A stretch of 64,000 bases of DNA from an uncultured Polaribacter sp. (GCF_947495205.1 NZ_CANLXV010000001.1:248001-312000), one strand, 5' to 3'; positions 19,234 to 29,115 are shown, numbered from the stretch's first letter. Numbers and translations: made by a program. Notes: generated by a model not told the origin, from the letters alone.

Positions 19234-19953
19234 GTGATATTAGAGTTTGTAGAAAAAGAATTAATTGGCGTTTTAGGTAATAGACCTGTATTTTTTGTTT
19301 TAAAAGCGAAAACGAAAGTGTTGCCTTTTAAAATAAACCATAGAACACTGTTAATTGGCAATAATGTAGAGTCGCCAGTTTTTGTGGTTAAAGATGCTTT
19401 AAAAGCCATGTACCAATTTATTTTACATGAACCCGCTTTTAACTTTAAAAAGTTAGATTTTGTAGGAAACACAAACCTAACAGATAAAGAAATAGTACAA
19501 TATATTGTTTTTAATCATGATAATACTGGGCATTTTATTTTTGATGAATTTACCACAAAAGACACCATACTTCTTAAAAATTTGTGCAAAAGTAATTTAA
19601 TGAATACGCCTTACAGTGAAGATAATTTGTTAGATTTTCATGATTGGCTTCATATTAATATTGGCGCTTTTGTATGGTTTTATTATGCACAAATAACAGA
19701 GTTTGTTACGTTTTCTTCGTATGATTTTTTTACAGAAAATTATTTAGAAAAACCACTTAAAGATCGTTATAAGAATATACATTATTCACCTGAAAACATT
19801 AAATTAATTGAAGAATTGTTTCAAAAAAAAGAGCGTAATATCAATTATCAAAATTTAAAAACCCTAAAAGACAAAACCTTAATTAACAATTTTGTTGCTG
19901 GTAATCGTTGGAATTTAGACAATGTATATTGGTACTTTAAAAACAATAGATAA
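19234..19953 (+). CDS. Hypothetical protein (239 aa)
   Basis: A soluble 239-residue protein with no recognised domain, signal peptide or membrane helix. The only in-frame start near the 5' end is GTG 19234, because a TAA lies just upstream at 19222-19224. Aromatic-rich segments (WLHINIGAFVWFYYAQITEFVTF) and a basic C-terminus (NNFVAGNRWNLDNVYWYFKNNR) are the main features. It ends 2 bp before the convergent nhaC-like stop. Codon use resembles neighbouring core genes, so it is probably a real, clade-specific gene of unknown function. Confidence 0.68.
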   Translation: MILEFVEKELIGVLGNRPVFFVLKAKTKVLPFKINHRTLLIGNNVESPVFVVKDALKAMYQFILHEPAFNFKKLDFVGNTNLTDKEIVQYIVFNHDNTGHFIFDEFTTKDTILLKNLCKSNLMNTPYSEDNLLDFHDWLHINIGAFVWFYYAQITEFVTFSSYDFFTENYLEKPLKDRYKNIHYSPENIKLIEELFQKKERNINYQNLKTLKDKTLINNFVAGNRWNLDNVYWYFKNNR

Positions 19954-19954
19954 A

Positions 19955-21430
19955 CTACCCAAAAAACCCAATTATCAAATATAAAACAACCGTAATTACA
20001 CCACCAAATAAAGCATAAGGCAATTGTGTTTTTACATGATCTATATGATCACTTGCAGAAGCCATAGAAGAAATTATAGACGTATCTGAAATAGGCGAAC
20101 AATGGTCTCCGAAAATCCCGCCTCCTAAAGTAGCAGCTACCACAATTGTAATGTCTGCATTATGAATAGTTGCCATAGGTATAGAAATTGCCAACATAAT
20201 AGCAAAAGTTCCCCAAGAAGTTCCTGTAGAAAAAGCAATAAAAGAACTGATGATAAAAACCACAGCAGGTAGTAATTCTGCCGATAACCAAGATTTTGTA
20301 GCATTTGCTACGTAAATACCTGTTTCTAATTCTTTACAAGCATCACCAATTGCAAAAGCTAACAGCATTAATAAAGCCAAAGGCATTAACTCGCTAATTC
20401 CTTTTAAAGTTAAGTTTACAGCTTCTTTTGGTTTTAAAATTCCTTGTATAAAATACATAGAAATGGCCACTAAAATTGCAGTAATTACTGCATATAAAAC
20501 AGAAGACGAACCAGAACCTTCCCCAATAGCTTGTGAAGCGTGATTTAAAAATGATGTAGCTGTTTTTACATTGCTCCAACCTGTATAAATAAGATTAATT
20601 GGCATCATAAAAATCATTACCAAAAGTGGCACAATCATGTTATAGGCTTTCGCTCTTATACCTTCTTTTGGCGGAAACGAAGTAACCTCATCAGAAACCA
20701 TTGGTTTAGCGCCTTTGTTCATTAATTTACCAGTTTCTAAAGTTCTTTTTTCGGCTTTTTTCATCAAACCAAAATCTTTTTTAGACAAAATAATGAAGAA
20801 CAAAATTCCGATTGCCAACAACGGATAAAAGTTATATTTTATAGAAGCCATCATTACAGAAAATGGTTTGTCTATTTCTTGTGTAAGCAATAACCCCATA
20901 ATAAATGCACCCCACGCATTAAAGGGAATTAAGATGGATGATGGTGCAGAACTAGCATCTGCAATATAGGCTAGTTTTTCTCTGGGAATTTTTAGTTTAT
21001 CGAAAATTGGTCTGTATAATGTACCAACCGTTAAAGAAGAAATACTGGTTTCTACAAATAATAAAATTCCTGTAACAGCTGCCAAAATTTGCACCATTAC
21101 TCTGCTATAACCTGTTTTTTTTGCTTCTAATTTTATTAATTTTTTGTTGATGATATTGATAAAACCTTCTACACCTCTAGAATATTGAATAAAAATTAAC
21201 AAAGACCCCACCAAAGCACTAAACATAATGGTTCTTGTATTTCCTTTAGATTGAAATACGTTTACCATTGCTTCTATCATTGCTAAAGTGCCTTCTAACG
21301 GATTCCAGCCTTTGATTATCAACCAAGAAAACCAAATGCCAAATAACAAAGCAATATACACTTGCTTAGTTCTTAATGCTAAAATAATGGCAATAATTGG
21401 TGGTATTACTGATAGAAATCCATATTCCAT
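19955..21430 (-). CDS. Na+/H+ antiporter NhaC family protein
   Basis: A 491-residue polytopic membrane protein with about 11-12 hydrophobic helices. Conserved NhaC segments are GTSWGTFAIMLAISIPMA and GGGIFGDHCSPISDTSIISSMAS, the latter being the family signature. It exchanges Na+ for H+ across the inner membrane. ATG 21430 (MEYGFLSVIPPI) is preferred; the frame extends to 21499 but the extra 23 residues are polar and lie in a poorly coding stretch. It is convergent with the hypothetical gene at 19234. Confidence 0.9.
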   Translation of the reverse strand: MEYGFLSVIPPIIAIILALRTKQVYIALLFGIWFSWLIIKGWNPLEGTLAMIEAMVNVFQSKGNTRTIMFSALVGSLLIFIQYSRGVEGFINIINKKLIKLEAKKTGYSRVMVQILAAVTGILLFVETSISSLTVGTLYRPIFDKLKIPREKLAYIADASSAPSSILIPFNAWGAFIMGLLLTQEIDKPFSVMMASIKYNFYPLLAIGILFFIILSKKDFGLMKKAEKRTLETGKLMNKGAKPMVSDEVTSFPPKEGIRAKAYNMIVPLLVMIFMMPINLIYTGWSNVKTATSFLNHASQAIGEGSGSSSVLYAVITAILVAISMYFIQGILKPKEAVNLTLKGISELMPLALLMLLAFAIGDACKELETGIYVANATKSWLSAELLPAVVFIISSFIAFSTGTSWGTFAIMLAISIPMATIHNADITIVVAATLGGGIFGDHCSPISDTSIISSMASASDHIDHVKTQLPYALFGGVITVVLYLIIGFFG

Positions 21431-21656
21431 AGAAAAAGTTTTTGCGGAAAGATAACAAATTTGTGAGTATTCAGCTAAAATACACTTTCTTGTTTTCATT
21501 CAACTTTTTTCATACCATTTGGCATCCTGAAAAGATCTTTAAACAAAGTTGTTCTATTTTACTTAAAACTTTTAGAGCGTAACAATTTTATGAATAACTA
21601 GTAAAGTTTATAATTTAAGATATTGTAATTTAGTGGTCCATAAAATACATAAACCA

Positions 21657-22199
21657 ATGTCTAAACTTTACACAAAAATAACAACAAGACTTCAAAATTT
21701 TATAGAAGCTCAAAAAATATTCTTTGTAGCTACTGCACCAAACTCTGGTAGAATTAATTTATCGCCAAAAGGAATGGATTCTTTTAGAATTGTTGATGAA
21801 AACCGTGTTTTGTGGCTAAATGTTACAGGAAGTGGTAATGAAACTGCTGCACATTTATTAGAAAACCCACGTATTACCATTATGTTTTGTTCATTTGAAG
21901 GCGCACCAAATATTTTACGTTTGTACGGCAAAGGAAAAGAAATTAAAGAAGGAGATAAAAATTGGAATGCCTTAATTAAACTTTTTCCAGAAACACCAGG
22001 AACGCGTCAAATTTTTGACATTACCATAGGTTCTGCCCAAACTTCTTGTGGCATGTCTATTCCCTTTTTTGATTATAAAGGCGAAAGAAATGAACTAAAT
22101 GATTGGGCAGCAAACCAAGGTAAAGATGGTATAAAAAAGTATTGGACAGCTAAAAACCAAACCAGTATTGATGGTTTACCAACTAAAATTTTAGAATAA
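21657..22199 (+). CDS. Pyridoxamine 5'-phosphate oxidase-like flavin-binding protein
   Basis: A 180-residue split-barrel protein. The core FFVATAPNSGRINLSPKGMDSF, the WLNVTGSGNETAAHLLENPRITIMF strand block and LRLYGKGKEI match the PNPOx-like FMN-binding family rather than true PdxH. It is probably an FMN- or F420-type reductase or an FMN-sensing protein. ATG 21657 is chosen over a GTG at 21633, whose extra residues (VHKIHKP) are not family-like. It is monocistronic and converges with the TerB-like gene after 2 bp. Confidence 0.82.
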   Translation: MSKLYTKITTRLQNFIEAQKIFFVATAPNSGRINLSPKGMDSFRIVDENRVLWLNVTGSGNETAAHLLENPRITIMFCSFEGAPNILRLYGKGKEIKEGDKNWNALIKLFPETPGTRQIFDITIGSAQTSCGMSIPFFDYKGERNELNDWAANQGKDGIKKYWTAKNQTSIDGLPTKILE

Positions 22200-22201
22200 C
22201 C

Positions 22202-22642
22202 TTATTCTTTAGACCTGTTTATCTTCTTAATTTCAACAATAAACGTATCTAAATCTGTATTTTGTGCAACTAAACCTATTGCGTTTTCACATACTTTTTC
22301 TATATTTTTGGTAGAAAAACCTAAACCAATGGTAATTTTTTGCAACAACTTTATTTCTTCTGTTGCCACTTCCCCATCTGCTAAAATCATTTTAGATAAA
22401 CTATACAAACGGGTAATTCTTTCTTCTGAATTTCCAGGAGGATTTATAGGAAATTTCTCTGGGTTTTCTACAATTCTCTGAAAGCTTGTTAAACTTAAAT
22501 TTAAATTTTTTGCTGTTTGATATAACAAAGATTCCTCTTCTGGAGTTATCTTTTGATCTGCTTTTGCAATCTTTACAATATTTGCAAAATGACCTCTATT
22601 TTGTCTTTGTTTTCCACTTGTGTATATTTCTGATAATCCCAT
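22202..22642 (-). CDS. TerB-like domain protein
   Basis: A 146-residue helical protein with a TerB (tellurite-resistance-like) pattern: HFANIVKIAKADQKITPEEESLLYQTAKNLNLS, then a second acidic block KMILADGEVATEEIKLLQKITIGLGFS. These are two EF-hand-like acidic helix repeats. There are no other ter genes nearby, so tellurite resistance should not be assumed. ATG 22642 is chosen; a longer frame to 22690 adds a lysine-rich tail that reads through the intergenic region. Confidence 0.8.
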   Translation of the reverse strand: MGLSEIYTSGKQRQNRGHFANIVKIAKADQKITPEEESLLYQTAKNLNLSLTSFQRIVENPEKFPINPPGNSEERITRLYSLSKMILADGEVATEEIKLLQKITIGLGFSTKNIEKVCENAIGLVAQNTDLDTFIVEIKKINRSKE

Positions 22643-22807
22643 AAAATGTATTTTTTTATAAATATATGACTTTTCTTTATTTAGAATCAAACTACATAGT
22701 GTTTAAAATTTGTTAAAAATTTAACCCTAAGCTTTTCATTCTTTTTTGTATTTTGTTAAAAATTTAAATTTTACTGAATTTAAATGCATTCTTAAACATT
22801 TTGCTTC

Positions 22808-24466
22808 ATGAATCTTTTTACAAATACAAATAGAAAACAAATAACACAAGAATTACAAAACACCGAGTTTGATTTGCTAATCATTGGTGGCGGAATTACA
22901 GGCGCAGGAATTGCTTTAGACGCAGCTTCTAGAGGCATGAAGGTTGCCTTAATAGAAAAAGGAGATTTTGCCTCTGGAACTTCTAGTAAATCTACAAAGC
23001 TAATTCATGGTGGTTTGCGTTATTTAAAACAATTCGATTTTTGGTTGGTAAAAGAAGTAGGTACAGAACGTGCAATTGTGCATCAACTAGCACCACATTT
23101 GGTAGTGCCAGAAAAAATGCTTTTACCTTTAATTGATGGTGGCACTTACGGTTCTTGGTTAACTTCTATTGGCTTAAAAGTATACGATATTTTAGCCGCT
23201 GTAGAAGGAGAAGACAAACGTAAAATGTTAGAAAAAGACGAAGCTTTAACCAAAGAACCTCTTTTACCAGAAAATATTTTAAATGGTGCAGGTTATTATG
23301 CAGAATATAGAACAGATGATGCTCGTTTAACTTTAGAAGTTTTAAAAACATCTTTAAATTACAATGCTACAATTACAAATTATACGGAAGCAACTGAATT
23401 TATTTATGAAGAAAATAGAGTTGTTGGTGCCAAAGTAAAAGATGTTTTTTCTGGTGATGAATTTGCTATAAAAGCAAAATATGTAGTTAATGCCACAGGA
23501 CCTTGGGTAGATACTTTACGACAAACCAACAAATCTAAAGTTGGCAAACGTTTGCACTTAACAAAAGGAGTACATTTGGTAGTTGATCACAAAAAATTAC
23601 CCGTAAAACAATCGGTTTATTTTGATGTGCCAGATGGCAGAATGATGTTTGCAATTCCGCGTGGAAAAGTAACTTATTTTGGTACAACAGACACCAATTA
23701 TCAAGAAGATAAAGACCTTGTTACTACAAGTTTGGTAGATGCCACTTACCTTATTGCTGCCGTTAACAATATGTTTCCAACAATACATATTTCTATAGAT
23801 GATGTGCAATCTTCTTGGGCAGGTTTGCGCCCTTTAATTCATGAAGAAGGTAAATCTGCCAGTGAGTTGTCTAGAAAAGATGAGATTTTTGTGTCTGATA
23901 CAGAACTAATTTCTATTGCTGGTGGTAAATTAACAGGCTACAGAAAAATGGCAGAACGTATTGTAGACTTAGTTGCTAAAAAATACAAAAGAAGATTTGA
24001 GAAAGAATTTGGAGAAATTAAAACCAAAGAAATTACGCTTTCTGGCGGCATTTTTAAAAATTTTAACGAAGTAAAAAGTTACACGGATGCCATACAAAAT
24101 AGAATTACAGAAGTTGGTTTTAACAGAAAAGATGCTGAATATTTAGTACATAATTATGGAAAACAAACAGACCATATTTTACAAATTTATGATGATTTAT
24201 CTTTACAAATGTCTGATGAAGGAGAACCAAAGAAAATGCTAAAAGCTGAAGTACTTTTTTGTATACAAAATGAAATGACCTGCACACCAACAGACTTTTT
24301 TATGCGAAGAACCGGACGTTTATTTTTTGACACGCCTAGCGTAATTAATTATAAAGCGTTTGTTGTAAAATTATTTAAAACAACTTTTTCTTGGGATGAA
24401 AAAACAACAGAAATGCATCAAAAAGAATTAGAAAAAGAGCTAAAAATTGCAACTACATTTCATTAA
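22808..24466 (+). CDS. glpD: Glycerol-3-phosphate dehydrogenase (FAD, respiratory)
   Basis: A 552-residue FAD enzyme with the N-terminal Rossmann motif DLLIIGGGITGAGIALDAASRG, then SSKSTKLIHGGLRYL, typical of GlpD, and a C-terminal all-helical domain (MTCTPTDFFMRRTGRLFFD). It oxidises glycerol-3-phosphate to dihydroxyacetone phosphate and feeds electrons to the quinone pool at the membrane. It stands alone, without glpK or glpF next to it. The biosynthetic counterpart gpsA is at 28 kb. Confidence 0.95.
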   Translation: MNLFTNTNRKQITQELQNTEFDLLIIGGGITGAGIALDAASRGMKVALIEKGDFASGTSSKSTKLIHGGLRYLKQFDFWLVKEVGTERAIVHQLAPHLVVPEKMLLPLIDGGTYGSWLTSIGLKVYDILAAVEGEDKRKMLEKDEALTKEPLLPENILNGAGYYAEYRTDDARLTLEVLKTSLNYNATITNYTEATEFIYEENRVVGAKVKDVFSGDEFAIKAKYVVNATGPWVDTLRQTNKSKVGKRLHLTKGVHLVVDHKKLPVKQSVYFDVPDGRMMFAIPRGKVTYFGTTDTNYQEDKDLVTTSLVDATYLIAAVNNMFPTIHISIDDVQSSWAGLRPLIHEEGKSASELSRKDEIFVSDTELISIAGGKLTGYRKMAERIVDLVAKKYKRRFEKEFGEIKTKEITLSGGIFKNFNEVKSYTDAIQNRITEVGFNRKDAEYLVHNYGKQTDHILQIYDDLSLQMSDEGEPKKMLKAEVLFCIQNEMTCTPTDFFMRRTGRLFFDTPSVINYKAFVVKLFKTTFSWDEKTTEMHQKELEKELKIATTFH

Positions 24467-24475
24467 ACAGATGTC

Positions 24476-25180
24476 TTAAACACTCTCTCTTAGTAAAGCT
24501 TTATATTTTTCTCTTAATTTTTGAGGATGAACGCCACATTTATAAAGTAAAAAAACGTAACCGTTTATAGCATTTACTTTAAGCCAAGAATTGTTTTCGT
24601 ATTTTCTGGCACTTGCTGTGGCTTTAGACTGAATAATGGTATACTTAATTTTTTGTTTTCTAACCCTATCTATCATTTCAAAATCTTCCATAATACAAAA
24701 GGTTTCATTATATCCTTTAAGTTCTTTAAAAACTTGTTTTGTAAAAAATTGGCATTGATCTCCAGCACCAGCAAAAAGACCATCTTTAGTTGTAAACTTA
24801 CTGTTTACATTTAATAAAAAGGTTTCTTTATCAAACTTATAAGCAAAAAAACCTGCTTTATTTCCATTAATTACTGCATTTGTTACTTCAGTATAAAAAT
24901 TTTCTGGCAATTGCGTATCTGCATGTAAAAACAACAAAATAGCTCCTGTTGCTTTACTTGCACCAAAATTCATTTGTGCTGCCCTTCCTTTTTTTTCTGA
25001 TTGCAAATACTTAACTTTATCAAAGTTTTTGCAAACTTTTGGGCTTTCATCTGTAGTTTCTGGAGAATTAGCAACAATAATTTCTATTGGAAATTTGTTA
25101 GCTTGTTCGCATAAAAACGACAACCTTTTTACAAGATTAATTTGTTCATTATACACAGGAATTATAATACTTAACAACAT
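24476..25180 (-). CDS. Glycosyltransferase family 2 (TIGR04283-like)
   Basis: A 234-residue GT-A glycosyltransferase: LSIIIPVYNEQINL at the N-terminus, QMNFGASKATGAILLFLHADTQLP carrying the DxD-like HAD motif, and CIMEDFEMIDRVRKQK. The short length and the HADTQLP motif fit the TIGR04283 subfamily, which in some bacteria occurs with arsenosugar biosynthesis genes. None of the arsenic genes (arsS, arsM) is visible here, so that role is unproven. It is divergent from the DUF547 gene with a 21-bp gap, suggesting a shared promoter region. Confidence 0.85.
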   Translation of the reverse strand: MLLSIIIPVYNEQINLVKRLSFLCEQANKFPIEIIVANSPETTDESPKVCKNFDKVKYLQSEKKGRAAQMNFGASKATGAILLFLHADTQLPENFYTEVTNAVINGNKAGFFAYKFDKETFLLNVNSKFTTKDGLFAGAGDQCQFFTKQVFKELKGYNETFCIMEDFEMIDRVRKQKIKYTIIQSKATASARKYENNSWLKVNAINGYVFLLYKCGVHPQKLREKYKALLRESV

Positions 25181-25201
25181 ACTTAAAATACTAATAATTA
25201 T

Positions 25202-25966
25202 ATGAAACAGTTCTTTTTATTTGCTTTTCTCTTATTAAATTCTGTAATTTTTTCACAAGATAAAATAAATTACGAAGCTATTTCGCAACAATTGCTACAA
25301 AATATTAAAACAGGCAATACCTACCAAAAAGAAGTACAACTTTTAGAAAAAAGTACTTTAAAAGATTTGGTAAATCAACTACAAACCGACAAACAAAAAA
25401 TTGCTTTTTGGGTAAATATTTACAATGCTTTTATACAAATTTCTTTAAAAGAAAATCCTGAATTATACGAAAATAGAGGTAGTTTTTTTGGCGATAAAAG
25501 AATAAAAATTGCTGGAGAAATTTTATCTTTTGATGATATTGAACACGGTATTATTAGAAAATCTAGAGTTAAAATTAGTTTAGGATATCTTAGAAAATGG
25601 TTTAACCCAAAATGGGAACGTAAATTACGCATTAATGGTAATATAGATTGGCGTGTGCATTTTGCTTTAAACTGTGGTGCAAAAAGTTGCCCTCCTGTTG
25701 CCATTTATTCTTCAAAAAACTTAGAGAAAGAATTTAACTTTATGACCACCGCTTATTTAAAAGAACAAACTTCTTATAATTCTGAAACAAAAACAGCCAC
25801 TTCTGTTGCTTTAATGTCTTGGTTTAGAGGTGATTTTAATGGAACTTCTGGAGCTAAAAAAATACTACATCAATATAAAATAACACCAGAAAAACCAAAA
25901 ACTTTAAGTTTTAAAACTTATGATTGGACGCTTTTATTAGGTAATTTTAGAACAATTCCTAACTAA
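25202..25966 (+). CDS. DUF547 secreted protein
   Basis: A 254-residue protein with a signal peptide (MKQFFLFAFLLLNSVIFSQ). The DUF547 core is recognisable: KIAFWVNIYNAFIQISLKE, then the RVHFALNCGAKSCPPVAIY block with conserved His and two Cys. DUF547 resembles a papain/transglutaminase-like fold, so a periplasmic hydrolase role is possible. The gene is divergent from the TIGR04283-like glycosyltransferase and convergent with the MFS gene (3 bp apart). The biological function is unknown. Confidence 0.85.
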   Translation: MKQFFLFAFLLLNSVIFSQDKINYEAISQQLLQNIKTGNTYQKEVQLLEKSTLKDLVNQLQTDKQKIAFWVNIYNAFIQISLKENPELYENRGSFFGDKRIKIAGEILSFDDIEHGIIRKSRVKISLGYLRKWFNPKWERKLRINGNIDWRVHFALNCGAKSCPPVAIYSSKNLEKEFNFMTTAYLKEQTSYNSETKTATSVALMSWFRGDFNGTSGAKKILHQYKITPEKPKTLSFKTYDWTLLLGNFRTIPN

Positions 25967-25969
25967 GTT

Positions 25970-27253
25970 TTAATTCGTTTTTGTAGGTACTTCTTTTTCG
26001 TTTTCTTCGATTTCTTTTGTTAAATCTAAGTTTCTTAAAGTTGGGTTTATTGCTCCTATTGTAACTACAGTTATTAGCGTCATTGTTCCGCCAAAAATTA
26101 CAGCTGCAACAGGCCCTAATAATTTTGCAGCCAAACCACTCTCAAAAGCACCTAACTCATTAGAAGAGCCAACAAACATAGAGTTTACAGAAGAAACTCT
26201 ACCACGCATATCATCTGGTGTTTTTAACTGTAAAATGGTTTGTCTTATTACCATAGAAATACCATCTGCAGCGCCACTTATAAACAAGGCCAACACACTT
26301 ACCCAAAAAATAGAAGATAAGCCAAAAGCAATAATGCTTAACCCAAATATAAATACAGAAACTAACATTTTTGTACCTGTGTTTTTGTTGATAGGAATAT
26401 AGGTTGTTAAAAACATGGTTACAATACTTCCCATAGAAATAGATGCATTTAAAATACCAAAACCTTCTGGCCCAACTTTTAAAACATCTTGTGCAAAAAC
26501 CGATAAAATTGCTACAGTTCCACCAAATAAAACAGCAATCATATCTAGAGTTAAAACACCTAAAATTTCTTTGGTTTTAAAAACAAATTTTACACCAGCT
26601 TTTAAACTTTCTTTTATTGGTTCACCTATTTTTTTATTTAAAATTGGTTTCTTTTTAATTAAAAATAAAAAACAGAAAGAAAGTATTACTAAAATAAAAA
26701 CAAAGCATAATGTTTTGTCTACCCCAATCCAACTGATAAAAAAACCACCAAATAAAGCACCAGAAACAGTGGCAGTTTTCCAGGTACTTGTGCTCCAAGT
26801 TGCTGCATTATGATATATTTTTTTTGGGACTAATAAAGCTACTAAAGAAAAAATAATAGGTCCAAAAAACGAGCGTAAAAATCCGCCAAAGAAAACCAAC
26901 GCATAAATACAGTATAAGATACTATTAGTATTCCAATTGCCAATTATTGCATCTGAAGTTAAAAGAAACAAGCCTAAACTAATTAAAGAAAAAGCTGCAG
27001 TACACAATGCCAACAAGTTTCTTTTTTCTCTTTGATCTACAATATGACCTGCAAAAAGCGCCATAGAAAATGCAGGAATAATTTCCATTAAACCAATAAT
27101 ACCTAAAGATAAAGGATCTTTTGTAATTGAATATACTTGCCACTCTATTACAATAAATTGCATAGACCAACCAAAAACTAAAAGAAATCTAACAAATAAA
27201 AAAATATTAAATTCTTTTATTCGAAGTGCTGCGTAAGGATCTTGTTTTGGCAT
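25970..27253 (-). CDS. MFS transporter
   Basis: A 427-residue major facilitator protein with about 12 hydrophobic helices. The loop 2-3 motif is GHIVDQREKRNLLAL, and a second charged loop DMRGRVSSVNSMFVG is typical of the enterobactin-exporter-like (MFS_3) branch. Flanking helices are rich in Ile/Phe. It is 4 bp downstream of an ACT-domain gene on the same strand and is probably co-transcribed. The substrate is unknown; an efflux role is likely. Confidence 0.86.
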   Translation of the reverse strand: MPKQDPYAALRIKEFNIFLFVRFLLVFGWSMQFIVIEWQVYSITKDPLSLGIIGLMEIIPAFSMALFAGHIVDQREKRNLLALCTAAFSLISLGLFLLTSDAIIGNWNTNSILYCIYALVFFGGFLRSFFGPIIFSLVALLVPKKIYHNAATWSTSTWKTATVSGALFGGFFISWIGVDKTLCFVFILVILSFCFLFLIKKKPILNKKIGEPIKESLKAGVKFVFKTKEILGVLTLDMIAVLFGGTVAILSVFAQDVLKVGPEGFGILNASISMGSIVTMFLTTYIPINKNTGTKMLVSVFIFGLSIIAFGLSSIFWVSVLALFISGAADGISMVIRQTILQLKTPDDMRGRVSSVNSMFVGSSNELGAFESGLAAKLLGPVAAVIFGGTMTLITVVTIGAINPTLRNLDLTKEIEENEKEVPTKTN

Positions 27254-27257
27254 TAAT

Positions 27258-27917
27258 TTAAGTCAATTTCATGTCCATTAAAATGGCAAATGTTTGATTA
27301 ATATCTTCTTCTTTTACTACAATTGTCATTTCGTTTGTTGTAGAAATAATTTCTTGTAATGGAATATCTGCCCAAGCCAATTGCTTTAAAATAAAGTAAT
27401 ATATACCAGATTGTTCTTGATTTTCTTTAGGCAACTTTATAGTAATAGAAGCCAAATCTAATACACTTGAAATTATAGTTTCTTTCTCAAAAATATCTTT
27501 TACAAAAGGTTCTAAATTTTTACTGGTAACAATATTAGTTTCAAAAATACCTTGAGAAACCGTTAAAAAATAATCTGAACTCTCTGAAGATTTCATTAAT
27601 ATTTTGGCAATTTCTTTAAGTAAAGAGGTGGTGTTTTTAAAAGTAAAATCGCATAAATCAGAGCGTACAATTACATCACCTAAATCTAAAGCAAGTTTTT
27701 TAATGTTTTTTCTAATTCGTAATTCACTTGCAGGAGAAAGCCTGTTAATTGCCATCATTACAGCGCCAACTTTTACGTCTTTTTTTAAAATAGCAGTAAC
27801 TTCTGGTAAAATTATTCTTGCCAAAGAAGAAACATTAATTAGTTTTTCATTTAAAGCTTCTTCTATAAAAGGTGTTTTTCTAATGGTACTTTCTACAACT
27901 TCTTGTATGGTTTTCAT
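27258..27917 (-). CDS. ACT-domain (aspartokinase-like regulatory) protein
   Basis: A 219-residue soluble protein. The C-terminal half contains two ACT-like beta-alpha-beta-beta-alpha-beta units, the second ending LQEIISTTNEMTIVVKEEDINQTFAIL, which resembles the lysine/threonine-sensing ACT repeat of aspartate kinases. There is no kinase domain. The N-terminal 100 residues are helical. It is probably an amino-acid-sensing protein, cotranscribed with the MFS gene 4 bp downstream. Such stand-alone proteins are often labelled aspartate kinase by homology, which would be misleading here. Confidence 0.72.
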   Translation of the reverse strand: MKTIQEVVESTIRKTPFIEEALNEKLINVSSLARIILPEVTAILKKDVKVGAVMMAINRLSPASELRIRKNIKKLALDLGDVIVRSDLCDFTFKNTTSLLKEIAKILMKSSESSDYFLTVSQGIFETNIVTSKNLEPFVKDIFEKETIISSVLDLASITIKLPKENQEQSGIYYFILKQLAWADIPLQEIISTTNEMTIVVKEEDINQTFAILMDMKLT

Positions 27918-27997
27918 ATGTTTTGTTTAAAATTTTAAACGAATGTTCAAAAATAAACAATTATTACAAACTAACCGCAAGTAAATGGTAAGAAGAA

Positions 27998-28993
27998 TTA
28001 ATCTAGTTTTTCTGTTAACTTTTTAAATTCTTTTCTAGGATCTTTTCCTTTGTATAAAATACTATATACAGTACAAATAATAGGTGTTTTAGCTTGGTTT
28101 TCTTCTTTAATATTGTAGGCACTTTTAGTAGCATAATAGCCTTCTGCAACCATACTCATTTCCATTTGTGCAGATTTTACAGTATATCCTTTACCAATCA
28201 TATTACCAAATTGTCTGTTTCTACTAAAAACAGAATAGCCAGTTACTAATAAATCTCCCAAATAAGCAGAATTATTAATGTTACGTTTCATTTTATGAAC
28301 TTTCTTTATAAAACGTTTCATTTCTCTAATAGCATTGCTCATTAGTACAGACTGAAAATTATCTCCATAACCCAAACCATGTGCAATACCTGCAGCAACT
28401 GCATAAATATTTTTGAGCATAGCAGCATATTCTGTACCAATAATATCGTCTGATATTTTTGTTTTTATATACCAACTTTGTAAAGAGTTGCCCAATAATT
28501 TTGCCTTCTTTTCATCTTTACAAGCAATGGTTAAATAAGATAACCTTTCCATAGCTACCTCTTCTGCATGGCAAGGTCCTGTAATTACGCCTATATTTTC
28601 TAACGGAATGTTATATTTATTGTTAAAATGCTCGCCAACTATTAAACCTGTTTCTGGTACAATACCTTTAATTGCAGAAAAAATAATTTTATTTTCTAAA
28701 GATTGGGTTAATTTTTCTAATTCTGAAGTTAAAAAAGCAGACGGAATAGCAAATATTAAAATATCATAATTAATAACAATTGCATTAATATCATCATATA
28801 AATCTAACTGTTTTGCATATACATCTGCAGCTCTTAAATAATTAGGGTTATGATCATTTTCTTTAATATGTGCAATAGTTGTTGCATTACGCATATACCA
28901 ACCTACAGTTTCTAAATTTTCTTGTAACATTTTTACAATAGCAGTTGCCCAACTTCCTCCACCTAAAACCGCTATCTTCTTCAAATTACTCAT
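27998..28993 (-). CDS. gpsA: Glycerol-3-phosphate dehydrogenase (NAD(P)+)
   Basis: A 331-residue enzyme: the N-terminal Rossmann motif IAVLGGGSWATAIVKML, the catalytic-lysine region GTEYAAMLKNIYAVAAGIAHGLGYGDN and SAIKGIVPETGLI are standard GpsA features. It makes sn-glycerol-3-phosphate for phospholipid synthesis in the cytoplasm. ATG 28993 (MSNLKKIAVLGG) is chosen. The frame continues to 29110, but the extra residues are hydrophobic, cysteine-containing and non-homologous, and would overlap the dut promoter region. Confidence 0.95.
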   Translation of the reverse strand: MSNLKKIAVLGGGSWATAIVKMLQENLETVGWYMRNATTIAHIKENDHNPNYLRAADVYAKQLDLYDDINAIVINYDILIFAIPSAFLTSELEKLTQSLENKIIFSAIKGIVPETGLIVGEHFNNKYNIPLENIGVITGPCHAEEVAMERLSYLTIACKDEKKAKLLGNSLQSWYIKTKISDDIIGTEYAAMLKNIYAVAAGIAHGLGYGDNFQSVLMSNAIREMKRFIKKVHKMKRNINNSAYLGDLLVTGYSVFSRNRQFGNMIGKGYTVKSAQMEMSMVAEGYYATKSAYNIKEENQAKTPIICTVYSILYKGKDPRKEFKKLTEKLD

Positions 28994-29062
28994 AAAATAT
29001 TCTTTTAAGAATTTCAAAAGTAATAAAACTATTATCTTTTTATCAATGCAATTGCGAATTAT

Positions 29063-29070
29063 TATATTTG
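29063..29070 (+). promoter_or_regulatory. Candidate promoter (-7 box) of dut
   Basis: TATATTTG fits the Bacteroidota TAnnTTTG -7 consensus and lies 45 bp before the dut ATG, in the gap between divergent gpsA and dut. No convincing -33 TTTG is seen at the normal spacing. Confidence 0.35.
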
Positions 29071-29115
29071 TACAACTACAATAAACCTTAAAAGTTAGCT
29101 TTTTAAGCAAATCAT

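Noticed and set aside
22202..22642. Tellurite-resistance determinant
   Set aside because: Only a TerB-like domain is present, with no terC, terD or terA nearby; the domain alone does not indicate tellurite resistance.
24476..25966. Arsenosugar biosynthesis cluster
   Set aside because: A TIGR04283-like glycosyltransferase occurs, but no arsM, arsS or arsenic transporter is in the neighbourhood.
28994..29110. 39-residue N-terminal extension of GpsA
   Set aside because: The extension is hydrophobic and unlike any GpsA; the Rossmann motif begins normally after ATG 28993, and the extra stretch overlaps the gpsA/dut promoter gap.
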